DNA of 47,163 bases from assembly GCA_026400565.1 (NCBI GenBank), contig JAPLOV010000086.1, positions 1-47,163 of the forward strand, read 5' to 3'. A program made the translations under genes and the position numbers. Within the stretch, counting starts at the first letter, position 1, and each line of letters starts with the position of its first letter. Source of the DNA: Hyphomicrobiales bacterium. Lineage in GTDB: Bacteria; Pseudomonadota; Alphaproteobacteria; Rhizobiales; Beijerinckiaceae. This document shows positions 1-7,322 of the stretch, piece by piece. A model generated the notes under the pieces. It worked only from the letters and a program-made list of their open reading frames with translations. It did no database searches and was not told the DNA's origin.

Positions 1-1
1 A

Positions 2-403
2 CCAACGGATCGATCCTGTCTCTCGAAGCACGGCGTGCCTCTCAAGCAGATTGCCAAACGCACCGGCCATAGTCGGCAACTCGTCAGGCAAGTCGTGCGT
101 GGTCTTCGAACTGATGTCTTCCGTATCCGGGAGAGTTCGCTTGAGATGCATCTGCCTTGGCTGGATGCGCAGTGGGATGCTGGCGAACGCAATGCTGCCG
201 ACCTGTGGCGGCGTTTGAAGCACAAAGGCTTCAAAGGCTCACTGCGCGTCGTTGGCGAATGGGCCACCCGGCGTCGCCGGGCGGAGAAGGCTGATGCGAC
301 AAGCCTGCAGCGTGTCCCTTCTGCCCGTACCATTGCCCGGTTCCGGAATTGGGGGCTCAAGCCTGTGACTGCCGGAACCCGGGATAGACGAAGGCGCCTT
401 TGA
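2..403 (+). pseudogene. ISL3-family transposase remnant (truncated both ends)
   Basis: The reading frame is open from the left edge, so the window cuts the gene. Visible residues include 'GVPLKQIAKRTGHSRQLVRQ', a helix-turn-helix, and a following segment with 'LRVVGEWATRRRRAEK', typical of the middle of ISL3-type transposases. Similarity to the family seems to stop near position 343 ('SARTIAR'); the remaining codons overlap the 3' end of the convergent hipA gene and look unrelated. The C-terminal half with most of the DDE catalytic core is missing, so it cannot be an active transposase as seen. I read it as an insertion-sequence scar next to the hipBA module. Family assignment is from recognition of the motif style, not from a search. 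Confidence 0.7.
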
Positions 404-1631
404 GCAGGCCACAGTCTCGCTCCGATACACCCTCGGCCCGCATAACCTCGTACCAAGAGCCTCGAACAGCCGCTTCAATGTCCGTAATGATCGCCTCGGC
501 TTCGGCGCGGGTGAGCAGGAAACGCTCGCATTGGGAAAGCAGGTTGTTCGCGTTGGCGAAGCGGCCCTGGTCACCGCAAATGAGCGCGAGATCGCGTTGT
601 TCCAGGCTCACGGGGGCTGACGGCGTCAAGTCGTAGGCCGGGGAGAGCTTCCACTCCCGGGCCTTGGCAATGATCGCGTGGTTGCGCGGATGATCGTCCG
701 TGTTCGAGATGAGCGCGTTGAAGCACATGCGCCGGAACAGTTCCTGTGCCTGCTTTTTGGGCTCCGCACAGGCCCGGCGCAGTTCTTCGGCCAGGATCAC
801 ATAGGACCAGAGTTCCCGTGAGCGGTGGCTGTCTTCCGCGCGCAGCAAGGTCAACGCACTCACCATTCGGGCGCGCAAATAGCCTGCTTTCGTTTTCTCC
901 CGGTCAAACCGCTTCACGAGGAGAATGTCGCGTCCGCCAATGGTGACGACACGGCTTTCAGACGTCGTCAGTCCGCACCGCCGCCCGAGCACGAGCATGC
1001 TGTGCTCGACGCGTGCGTGATTCCACTTGTCATCGGTGCGGTTGAACTTCGCGATCCACAGGCCGGTGTCGTCCTCGACGACCGCCTTTGGCCGCGCGCC
1101 GCCCATGGACGTCCCGATCAGGAGAAGCTCTTCGACCTGGGCGGCGATGGGCGTCGCCGCCATGTCTTCTTCCTGCACGAGGTCATCCGCGATCTTCTGC
1201 AATTTCGCCAGATCAAGCGTTTGATTGAAGTCGCGCCGGGGTGCCGGCGGTTCGGCACCAAGGCCGAAGCCAAGCGCCCCCGCCCTGTCGTCCGGGGAGT
1301 GCAGCAGGTAATCGAGTTCGCCAAACTGGGCGATCCCCGCATGGCGCTCGATGACACGGCGGCCCCAGTAATCCGGGCCGGCATCGCGCAGCGCCCCGAA
1401 CACGCCCCCCATGCTCGCCGTCTCATAGGTCTTCGGCGCGAGTTTGAGTTCCACCGGATCGAGTTCGACGGCATCGGCCCGGTCGCGATAGCTCCGGCCA
1501 TAGACGAAACGGCCGATCGCGGTCCCGTGTCGGTCACGGTCGAGGACGAAACGGCCCGCCGTCACCGGCGCCGTTTGATCGGGAAGGGTGATGTAGACGT
1601 AGCATTCCTGGGGACGGGCATCAGAAGTCAT
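357..1631 (-). CDS. hipA: HipA-family serine/threonine kinase toxin (module 1)
   Basis: A 424-residue HipA-like kinase, full length for the family. The N-terminal part (about 1-125) matches the HipA N1 subdomain. The kinase part shows a glycine-rich loop 'GTSMGGARPK' (173-182), the ATP-site lysine in 'IAKFN' (K195), the catalytic loop 'NTDDHPRNH' (310-318, catalytic D312) and the metal-binding 'AYDL' (D334). In known systems HipA phosphorylates a translation-related target (GltX in E. coli) and is neutralised by HipB; the target here cannot be read from sequence. The start codon overlaps the last 11 bases of the upstream hipB-like gene, so the two are translationally coupled. Its 3' end abuts a transposase remnant but the C-terminus 'GAFVYPGF' looks complete. 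Confidence 0.9.
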   Translation of the reverse strand: MTSDARPQECYVYITLPDQTAPVTAGRFVLDRDRHGTAIGRFVYGRSYRDRADAVELDPVELKLAPKTYETASMGGVFGALRDAGPDYWGRRVIERHAGIAQFGELDYLLHSPDDRAGALGFGLGAEPPAPRRDFNQTLDLAKLQKIADDLVQEEDMAATPIAAQVEELLLIGTSMGGARPKAVVEDDTGLWIAKFNRTDDKWNHARVEHSMLVLGRRCGLTTSESRVVTIGGRDILLVKRFDREKTKAGYLRARMVSALTLLRAEDSHRSRELWSYVILAEELRRACAEPKKQAQELFRRMCFNALISNTDDHPRNHAIIAKAREWKLSPAYDLTPSAPVSLEQRDLALICGDQGRFANANNLLSQCERFLLTRAEAEAIITDIEAAVRGSWYEVMRAEGVSERDCGLLKGAFVYPGFRQSQA

Positions 1632-1962
1632 CGCTCAGCCCCTTCGATGTGCCGGCCTTGGCGCGCTCGCGGGCTTTCCCGAGCGTCTTTCCTTCTTCGT
1701 CCCGATCCGGATCGGCGACGTCAGACAGTTGGTCGATGAGGCCGAGGCTCCACAGCATGGCTGTGTAGATGGCGATCCCGGTGGACGGCTTTCCCTTTTC
1801 GGCCGCCGAGACGACATGGCGTTCCACGCCGATCTTCTCGGCGATTTCCTGAATCGACAGGTTGCGCCGTAGACGGGCCGTCCGCAGGTTTGCGCCCAAC
1901 CGTTTCAGGGCTTGTTCCACCTGATAGGGGGGGGCACTCAGAAGAGGGTTCCGCGCAATCAT
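1621..1962 (-). CDS. hipB: HipB-like XRE antitoxin (module 1)
   Basis: A 113-residue protein with a helix-turn-helix of the XRE type at about 24-75 ('LRTARLRRNLSIQEIAEKIG'). It precedes hipA and overlaps it by 11 bases, the usual antitoxin-first order. The chosen ATG has an AAGGAG Shine-Dalgarno about 12 bases upstream. The C-terminal 35 residues are charged and probably disordered, where antitoxins often contact the toxin. The family binds its own promoter and represses the operon; two or three palindromic repeats stand upstream at 1991-2091. Its role as HipA partner is inferred from position and fold. Confidence 0.85.
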   Translation of the reverse strand: MIARNPLLSAPPYQVEQALKRLGANLRTARLRRNLSIQEIAEKIGVERHVVSAAEKGKPSTGIAIYTAMLWSLGLIDQLSDVADPDRDEEGKTLGKARERAKAGTSKGLSDDF

Positions 1963-1990
1963 GGTCGCTCAAGGCTCCTTAATCTGTTAT

Positions 1991-2091
1991 TTTGGCATCT
2001 TAAGATACCATAGTGACTTTCTGATCAAATTTCAAGAGGGTGGAGCCTCAAGCGCCCAATATCGGCTTTTTTGGAGCTTCAAGATACCATA
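1991..2091. promoter_or_regulatory. Probable HipB operators, module 1
   Basis: Just upstream of hipB is the palindrome TGGCATCTTAAGATACCA (1993-2010; 8 of 9 base pairs symmetric). A second copy, TGGAGCTTCAAGATACCA (2072-2089), keeps the right half-site exactly including the following TA, and a degraded third copy, TGGAGCCTCAAGCGCCCA, lies at 2041-2058. Spacing is about 30-50 bases. HipB proteins of known systems bind repeated short palindromes to autorepress. The surrounding AT-rich DNA (1981-2040) is where the promoter should be, but I do not name exact -35/-10 boxes. Confidence 0.6.
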
Positions 2092-2119
2092 AGTCTCGAA
2101 ATAGACGGACCTGAGGCCG

Positions 2120-3304
2120 TCAGAGCTGGCTCGTCAGTATCTTGTCGTTCACCCGCTCGACCAGGTCTTTGACATGGCTTTCCGACAGGTGGGCGTAGCG
2201 CTTCACCATCTGGAGCGTCTTGTGTCCCAGCACTTCGGCGATCTCCACGAGGCTCGCGCCATTCATGGCGAGGTAGCTCGCCGTCGAATGCCGTAGGTCG
2301 TGAAACCGGAAATCCGAGATTTTCGCCTTCTCGCGCGGTGTCTCCCAGGCCGTGCGGATGTCGATCGGCGCCTGACCATCGGAACGCGGGAACACCCAGC
2401 GTTGCGGCGGGGCCTCTTCGAGCTCTTCGTACAGCGCCTTCACCTTTGCCAGATGATCCGTCAGGAGTCCGTGCAGGCTCTTCACGACGGGGACCGCCCG
2501 CGTCTCGCCGTTCTTGGTGTCTCGCAGGATGGCGGAACCCCGCTTCAGGTCGAGGTCGTTGAAGGTCAGGTCGAGGACTTCGCCTTTCCGCGCGCCCGTC
2601 GAGAGGGCGAACACGACGACAGGATAGAGGTGGGTGTTCTCGCTCGCCTTGCAGGCGGCGAGCAGGGCGGCCCGCTCGTCATCGCCCAAGAAGCGTGTCC
2701 GTTCGTTTCGGATTTTCGTGATCTTGTTGACGCCATCGACCGGGTTGCTGCCGGTCCAGCCCCATTGCCGCGCGTACTTGAAGAGCAGCGCGATCGAGTC
2801 CCGATAGTGCTTCATGGTCTTGGGGCTCTTCGGCGGCAGCTTCGCCGGCGCCGGCCACGTCGCCTTGCGACCGCGCTTCGGCTTGGCCTCGGCACCATCC
2901 GCCGTCGTGTCGTCCTTGGGCTTCCGCCGCTGGTCGCCGGCAGCTTCGAGTTCGCCGAGCTTCTTCGAGATCAGCTCGGCGTCGAAATAAGCGAGGGCGT
3001 ATTCGCCAAGCTCCCGCTCCCAATAGGCCAGGAAGGAGCCTTCGGCCCGCTTCGTCGTCTCCGCCTTCCGTAAGAAGACCTCCGTGCGGTAGCGATCGAC
3101 GACATCCTGGAGCGTCTTTGTCGCCGCCGTCTTGATGACGTTCTGGAACTCGCCCTTGCGGATGGCCGTCTCGGTTTCCTGTGCCCACGCCTTGGTGTCC
3201 GTCAGACGGTCGAAGCTCCGCGTCTGCGTCGGAAACCCCTTCATCCGCACTTGAACCCGATAGGTCGGGCCGCTCTTGCCCGCACGCTTCTGGATGTTTG
3301 CCAT
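2120..3304 (-). CDS. Tyrosine recombinase (site-specific integrase)
   Basis: A 394-residue phage-type integrase. The N-terminus has an AP2-like DNA-binding strand region (4-50: 'IQKRAGKSGPTYRVQVR'), then a SAM-like core-binding domain with a charged low-complexity insert (about 125-160), and a catalytic domain with all expected residues: R239 in 'STGARKGE', K264 in 'DTKNGETR', H335 and R338 in 'HDLRHS', H361 in 'LGHKT' and Y370 in 'KRYAHL'. An upstream in-frame extension to 3397 exists, but the ATG at 3304 fits the family's start. It lies 160 bases from a tRNA-fMet 3' fragment, as expected for the integrase of an element inserted in that tRNA. It appears intact and possibly active. Confidence 0.93.
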   Translation of the reverse strand: MANIQKRAGKSGPTYRVQVRMKGFPTQTRSFDRLTDTKAWAQETETAIRKGEFQNVIKTAATKTLQDVVDRYRTEVFLRKAETTKRAEGSFLAYWERELGEYALAYFDAELISKKLGELEAAGDQRRKPKDDTTADGAEAKPKRGRKATWPAPAKLPPKSPKTMKHYRDSIALLFKYARQWGWTGSNPVDGVNKITKIRNERTRFLGDDERAALLAACKASENTHLYPVVVFALSTGARKGEVLDLTFNDLDLKRGSAILRDTKNGETRAVPVVKSLHGLLTDHLAKVKALYEELEEAPPQRWVFPRSDGQAPIDIRTAWETPREKAKISDFRFHDLRHSTASYLAMNGASLVEIAEVLGHKTLQMVKRYAHLSESHVKDLVERVNDKILTSQL

Positions 3305-3461
3305 AAGGTTGCCCCGAGGAACGACCGCAGCGAAATTTGGCACACTGAACACAACAAATTCCAAGAACCGGCTCGATCCCTCAATTTCGTTAACCACCCA
3401 AAATCAATAAGTTACATCTTGGTCGCTGTTGGCGTTTGTTGCAAAATTTTCGTTCCCGCTT

Positions 3462-3508
3462 GGCTCATAACCTGAAGGTCGTCAGTTCAAATCTGGCCCC
3501 CGCAACCA
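3462..3508 (+). other. tRNA-fMet 3' fragment, probable attachment site (copy 1)
   Basis: These 47 bases match the 3' part of an initiator tRNA from the anticodon loop (GGCTCATAACC, anticodon CAT) through the T arm (GTCAG TTCAAAT CTGGC) to the acceptor end CCCCGCA plus ACCA. The 5' part of the tRNA is absent: the bases before it do not pair with the anticodon stem properly, so this is not a functional tRNA gene. The break in or next to the anticodon stem-loop is where tyrosine recombinases of tRNA-targeting elements usually cross over. An adjacent integrase gene supports the att reading. A second, shorter copy lies at 7323-7350. Confidence 0.8.
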
Positions 3509-3536
3509 AATAAACGCTGCAAAATCAGTGTCTTAT

Positions 3537-3570
3537 AAAAAAGCCCCGATCTTCGGATCGGGGCTTCTTT
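3537..3570. terminator. Bidirectional rho-independent terminator
   Basis: A perfect 11-bp stem, AAGCCCCGATC / GATCGGGGCTT, closes on a TTCG tetraloop (3541-3566). It is preceded by a run of A and followed by CTTTC, so on the minus strand the stem is followed by TTTTTT. It would stop transcription coming from hipA2 and also readthrough from the tRNA tail. Just beyond it are two direct repeats, TGGGGGCAGT (3576-3585) and TGGGGGGCAGT (3587-3597), of unknown role; they may be recombinase arm sites. Confidence 0.7.
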
Positions 3571-3767
3571 CGTCTTGGGGGCAGTTTGGGGGGCAGTAAT
3601 CCTCAACAGAGGCCGTCGCGCCTCAACATCTGCCAATAGCGATCTGCGCGCTCGAGGTAGAGGTTGCAGGCTCGGGAGCCGAGAGTCGGCGCCGTGAACT
3701 GCCGCTGCTGTTGATGGAAACCGCAGATTCTGGCTATTCTACCGCGCGTCCCGATTTGGGGAAGGCC

Positions 3768-4988
3768 TCATTTTCCCTGAACGATCGCGACCGTTCCGAA
3801 GAGCTCTTCGACGGCTGTGATCACCGCGTTCGCCAGCGGGAGATGTGCCTTCTCTGCCTCCCATACGGATCGGAAGCGATCCACTGTTTCTCGGGCGGTC
3901 GAAACGACGAGCTTTTCCGGAATGCGGGCTTTTGCCGCCATGTAGCGAAGCTCGTCGATCGATAGCTCGACCATCTTGCGTGTTCGGGCGTAATTCAGAG
4001 CTGCGCTATCGTCCTTGATGTAAGGGATGGTCGAGAGAAGGTCATAGGCCGGTGCGAGCATCGGCGTGCGCCCATCGGGATAAATCAGCGACCAGTTTTT
4101 AAGGTGCATATCGGCGTTGCCGATCAGCGTGCTGAACACGAGACGCCGGAAATACTCCGCAACATCGGCGTCCGTCGTTTCGATCGCCAGCACCTCGGCG
4201 ATGCTGCGGTAGTTCCGCTTCTTGTATTTGTCGTCCGGGAAAACGCCGAACACTTGCGCGAAGTCCTCAATATGAACGGGGCCGTTCTCCGTGCGGTCGA
4301 ACCTCTTGATCGCAAGGGCCTTACCGCGCAACTCACCGATACCTTCCGGAATGTTGGCGATCTCGCCAAGCTCCAGGAGACGGATTTCTGGCACGTCCAT
4401 GCCCATCTTCGAGGCGATCGTCATCATCGAAAATTCGTTCTCGGGCACGCCCGCAAACTGCTGGGATGGGAGTTTCACGATCCAGGAACCGCCGACGCCT
4501 TCGGCTGGAATCGTCAATCCACCTGCTTTGCCCACATTCTTGTAGGCTGAGAATTTGAGCTGCACACCAGCAAGCGAAAACCGCAACGCATTGCTGCCAT
4601 TGGCTGCGATTGCATCTGCGGCTTCCGGCGGCATGGCCTCACCTTCAGCTGGATGGATCGAGAGTGCGCCTGGTAAGTCCTGACCCAGCGCCCAGAGCAG
4701 GAAAAACTCGCGCTGCTGATTTACGCTGGCGCGTTCGGCAAGATATTTGCGGAGCGGACCCTCCGGCAGAAGGTTTGAAAAGAACGGCGGGATCACACGC
4801 TGCGTCGGCGCAATTCTGGTGAGGAGACCGCCCATGTCATCCTTGAACGACAGACTCAAGGTCGGGCGATTTTCATCTGCTACGTAGCTATCGTTGAAAG
4901 CGAAAATTGTCCTATCGCCCGGCAGAAGCGTCAGACTGCCAATCGATTGATTGTGAAGGCGAACATCGAGAATGGAGACGTCAGGCAT
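3768..4988 (-). CDS. hipA: HipA-family kinase toxin (module 2)
   Basis: A 406-residue HipA-like kinase of a subfamily different from the one at 357-1631. Key features are the HipA N1 motif 'PFFSNLLPEGPLRKYLAER' (about 68-86), the Gly-rich loop in 'RFSLAGVQLKFSA' (136-148), the ATP-site lysine in 'WIVKLP' (K172), the catalytic loop 'NADMHLKN' (291-298, D293) and the metal-binding 'PAYDL' (D316). The start chosen at 4988 overlaps the end of the upstream XRE gene by 8 bases and has AGG about 6 bases before it; in-frame ATGs at 4994 and 5000 are alternatives. The protein ends well before the terminator at 3541. The phosphorylation target is unknown. Confidence 0.9.
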   Translation of the reverse strand: MPDVSILDVRLHNQSIGSLTLLPGDRTIFAFNDSYVADENRPTLSLSFKDDMGGLLTRIAPTQRVIPPFFSNLLPEGPLRKYLAERASVNQQREFFLLWALGQDLPGALSIHPAEGEAMPPEAADAIAANGSNALRFSLAGVQLKFSAYKNVGKAGGLTIPAEGVGGSWIVKLPSQQFAGVPENEFSMMTIASKMGMDVPEIRLLELGEIANIPEGIGELRGKALAIKRFDRTENGPVHIEDFAQVFGVFPDDKYKKRNYRSIAEVLAIETTDADVAEYFRRLVFSTLIGNADMHLKNWSLIYPDGRTPMLAPAYDLLSTIPYIKDDSAALNYARTRKMVELSIDELRYMAAKARIPEKLVVSTARETVDRFRSVWEAEKAHLPLANAVITAVEELFGTVAIVQGK

Positions 4989-5559
4989 CGTCATCCTCAT
5001 CGATGGCATACGCCGGTCGCGGTCCGTCGCTCGGGCCGTGCACAAGCGTGTTGCGCCGTAATGTCCATTCTCTGGCGATATTTCGGAGTCGGCTGGAACT
5101 GGCTTCATCCGCCACAAGTGACTTGAGGCGATCAGCATCCCGCCTGATCATATTAAGATCAGCAGGAGACAGCCGTACGTGCCGGAAAGACTGCAGATCA
5201 CTCTGCATACGATCGAGGAATGCGCTGTCACCAAATTCTACCTGCTTCTTTTTTATTATGCGGGCCGCACGATTGAGCTCTTTCAACGCGAAGGTAGGCG
5301 ATTCTCGTTCCGGTCTTGATACGGCCGTGAGGTTTTTGATGGCCGGTATCATCTTTCTTGGCACGAGCACGAGTTCCAGATCGAGTGCTCGGGCTATCTG
5401 AATCAGTTTTGATAGTCCGGGCTCCAGCGTACCACTTTCGATCTGAGAGATATGGCTTTGGGATATCCCGGCTTTCTCACTCAAAGCGCGCTGGCTCAGG
5501 CCTGCCGAGCTGCGGGCCTCTTGGAGAAGGTTGATGACCTCTTCGCCGACGTAAGACAT
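4981..5559 (-). CDS. hipB: HipB-like XRE antitoxin with long C-terminal domain (module 2)
   Basis: A 192-residue protein. Residues 10-65 form an XRE helix-turn-helix ('SQRALSEKAGISQSHISQIE'). The remaining 120 or so residues form an extra, mainly helical domain of unknown function, which makes it about twice the size of classical HipB. Its end overlaps the start of the module-2 hipA, so it is the probable antitoxin. Upstream is a dense array of ATCAGAAT sites (5561-5674) that it most likely binds. The long C-terminal domain could serve for toxin contact or a further activity; I do not recognise it. Confidence 0.82.
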   Translation of the reverse strand: MSYVGEEVINLLQEARSSAGLSQRALSEKAGISQSHISQIESGTLEPGLSKLIQIARALDLELVLVPRKMIPAIKNLTAVSRPERESPTFALKELNRAARIIKKKQVEFGDSAFLDRMQSDLQSFRHVRLSPADLNMIRRDADRLKSLVADEASSSRLRNIAREWTLRRNTLVHGPSDGPRPAYAIDEDDDA

Positions 5560-5560
5560 G

Positions 5561-5674
5561 ATCAGAATACCGTATCAATTGCCAATTATTATCAGAATAA
5601 TATATCAGAAATAAAGTTCTGTCAAGAAATAATCAGAATGCTGATATTTCCTCGCTTAAAATCAGAATTCTGAT
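5561..5674. promoter_or_regulatory. Operator array for HipB module 2
   Basis: The AT-rich 110 bp upstream of hipB2 contain ATCAGAAT at 5561, 5591, 5632 and 5661 and a variant ATCAGAAA at 5604. Two of them are palindromes: ATCAGAATGCTGAT (5632-5645) and the perfect ATCAGAATTCTGAT (5661-5674). The first copy begins two bases from the start codon. Such a series of sites before an XRE antitoxin gene strongly suggests cooperative autorepression. The low G+C content contrasts with all neighbouring DNA. Confidence 0.72.
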
Positions 5675-5687
5675 TGATAAAGCGCAT

Positions 5688-6971
5688 TCATAGCATTGGA
5701 AGCCGCCGCCGCTGACGGACAAGACAGTGGAAGTTCGAAGCCACAGCGGGCTCGACCGACGGCCGGTGAAACACATTTCCACGTAAACGCTGAAGCGATT
5801 CGAGCTCCCGATCCAGACGTTTGTCGTGTTCCCGGATCTGACGGTGGAGCGATCGGCGTTCGTTCAACTGACGATCGATGAGCACCTGCCTCTCGCCGAC
5901 ATCGCGCTGCATAGCCGCTGAAAGCTCTTCCTCATTCTGGCGCCGGATCGCAGCGTGACGACCGGTGATCCGGTCCCAGATTCCTTTTAGCAAACCCTTG
6001 CTGAAGCGGTCATGTCGGATGCGCGTCTCTTCGACCTGGCGCACCGCCTGCAATTCCAGCTGGATCCGGCGTTCATGGCGCTGCCAGCTGACCAGCTTGC
6101 GCTTCTGCTCGTAGAGGCCGAGCCGTGCCTGCTCGAACTCGTTTCGTGCCTCCAAGGCGAAGCGCTGGAGTTTGGCATCGACCTGTTGCGCGAGGCGCGC
6201 CTTCACCTCATCAACGCTCGGAAATGTCTCGGGATGGCCGAGCCGCGCATTGACCTCTTTGGTTTTGACATCGGCCCAGCGCGCAATCGCATAGACCTCT
6301 CCCAGATGGTCGATGGCGACAAAGCTCCGGCGATCACCACGCGCGAGAGAATGGCCCCGCGCTTCCATCGACTGCGCAAACGCCTTCCCTGAATCCGAAA
6401 CGGCCCAGCAATCCTGGAAGATAGTTTTGATCGAACGCGGATCGCGCTCGATCCGCTTGGCCTGCTGCCACTCTTCGCGGGAGAAGTTGAGCGGGTTGCG
6501 TTCCTCGCTGTTCACGAGGCCGCGCGGCATCGTCCAGCCATGCTCGATAAAAGGCTCCCGCGAAATATCGCGTAGCTTCAGTTTGAAGTGCGGCAGGTTC
6601 ACTGCCCGCATCTCGTCGGCCTTGATACGTGACCAGACGCAGTGCGCATGACGTCGACCGTTCTTCTCGTGGAATACGATTACGCGTGGATGGCCGTTTA
6701 GGCCGTTGCGCTGCTCGATCGTTTCGATCGCGCGTTCGAAGGCGGCAACACCGACCTTCTCGGTTTCGGGTGGGCTGATTGAGACGCCAAAAAGGTACTG
6801 TCGGCACTTGGTGCCCTTGCTGATCGCGTAGGCCTCGCGAAACGCGCCGACCACGTCATCAGCGATAAAGCCGCGTATCTCATGGACCTGGACGTGATCG
6901 TTTTCGTCCTCACGCAAAAGATGGATCGCGAGGGCTTTGGCTCCTGCCCGCTGGCTGGCTTTAAGTATCAT
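5688..6971 (-). CDS. MobA/VirD2-type relaxase
   Basis: A 427-residue mobilization protein. The N-terminal relaxase domain (1-235) includes the histidine cluster in 'FHEKNGRRHAHCVWSRI' (H101, H108 and H110 counted from the ATG at 6971), which binds the metal for strand nicking at an origin of transfer. There is no tyrosine in the first 50 residues apart from 'AYAIS', so the position of the nicking residue differs from classical MobA or lies elsewhere. The C-terminal half (about 255-395) is rich in Arg, Glu and Gln and reads as a long coiled coil. A GTG three bases upstream could also start it. The start overlaps the end of a truncated upstream gene. No type IV secretion genes are present, so it would need a helper. 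Confidence 0.88.
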   Translation of the reverse strand: MILKASQRAGAKALAIHLLREDENDHVQVHEIRGFIADDVVGAFREAYAISKGTKCRQYLFGVSISPPETEKVGVAAFERAIETIEQRNGLNGHPRVIVFHEKNGRRHAHCVWSRIKADEMRAVNLPHFKLKLRDISREPFIEHGWTMPRGLVNSEERNPLNFSREEWQQAKRIERDPRSIKTIFQDCWAVSDSGKAFAQSMEARGHSLARGDRRSFVAIDHLGEVYAIARWADVKTKEVNARLGHPETFPSVDEVKARLAQQVDAKLQRFALEARNEFEQARLGLYEQKRKLVSWQRHERRIQLELQAVRQVEETRIRHDRFSKGLLKGIWDRITGRHAAIRRQNEEELSAAMQRDVGERQVLIDRQLNERRSLHRQIREHDKRLDRELESLQRLRGNVFHRPSVEPAVASNFHCLVRQRRRLPML

Positions 6972-7119
6972 CACCGCCCCCTTCGATCAGGCCGAGGGCG
7001 ACCATCAGGCGCTGGCGGATATCGAGCGTTGCACTGCACGCAGAACGGATTGCGGCTTCCGTCTCCGGTGTGACGGGCAGCGCGCCGACGCGTGCTGCCT
7101 TCAGCATCTCGCGCAGCAT
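6961..7119 (-). pseudogene. 3' remnant of a gene directly upstream of the relaxase (MobC position)
   Basis: A 52-codon frame, beginning at ATG 7119, ends 'ALGLIEGGGDDT' with its stop overlapping the relaxase start in a GGTGATGATACTTAA arrangement, so the two were translationally coupled. The protein is alanine/leucine-rich and helical ('AMLREMLKAARVGALPVTPE'). The frame runs only eight codons further upstream before a stop, at the point where IS3-like sequence begins. I read it as the C-terminal end of a relaxosome accessory gene cut by the IS. The function is assumed from position only; I do not recognise the sequence as MobC. Confidence 0.5.
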
Positions 7120-7129
7120 GGCGCCAATA

Positions 7130-7322
7130 CGTGATCTCGGTCACGCTGATCACTCGAACAGCTTCGGCAACGGATTTACCCTGACACCAGGACATCGACC
7201 TGACGTGTCCTTCGGATCGCGACGATCCCTTCGGGTTTGTGACGCCTTCTTGGCATGGATCAGATCCTCCTCGTCGCCAAAAGACATATTTCAAGGTGGA
7301 CCAGTCCATTGGGGGTGGATCA
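7130..7322 (-). mobile_element. IS3-family element remnant (left end and orfA start)
   Basis: On the minus strand, from ATG at 7256, the frame reads 'MPRRRHKPEGIVA', then 'RQVDVLVS', then, after a small frameshift, 'QGKSVAEAV' and 'VTEITYWR'. This is the characteristic N-terminus of IS3-type OrfA, with a degenerate middle and lost frame. Upstream of it lies the IS-end-like leader TGATCCACCCCCAATGGACT (complement of 7303-7322), which stops exactly where the second tRNA-fMet fragment starts. OrfB and the other end are absent. The piece therefore marks a decayed insertion that removed part of the gene upstream of the relaxase and part of the att repeat. Confidence 0.65.

Larger units (their letters stand above)
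1..3508. mobile_element. Right part of an integrated element ending in a tRNA-fMet 3' fragment
   Basis: This segment carries an ISL3 transposase remnant, a hipBA pair and a tyrosine recombinase, and ends with 47 nt that match the 3' part of an initiator tRNA. Tyrosine recombinases commonly integrate at tRNA 3' ends and leave a duplicated tRNA tail at the far side. Because the tail reads on the + strand, the intact tRNA and the other end of the element should lie to the left, outside the window. The integrase sits just inside this end. The extent to the left is unknown, and the element boundary is inferred rather than shown by a complete pair of ends. Confidence 0.6.

Noticed and set aside
357-1631. 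hipA1 truncated by the ISL3 remnant
   Set aside because: All kinase motifs and a normal-looking C-terminus are present at the usual length; the overlap involves only an unrelated tail of the transposase frame.
3462-3508. A functional tRNA-Met gene
   Set aside because: Only the part from the anticodon loop to CCA is present; D arm and 5' acceptor strand are missing.
3603-3767. Minus-strand open frame ending 'RADRYWQMLRRDGLC' after hipA2
   Set aside because: About 55 codons with protein-like text but no start codon, no ribosome site and no recognised family. It may be a gene remnant inside the element, but the support is too weak to list.
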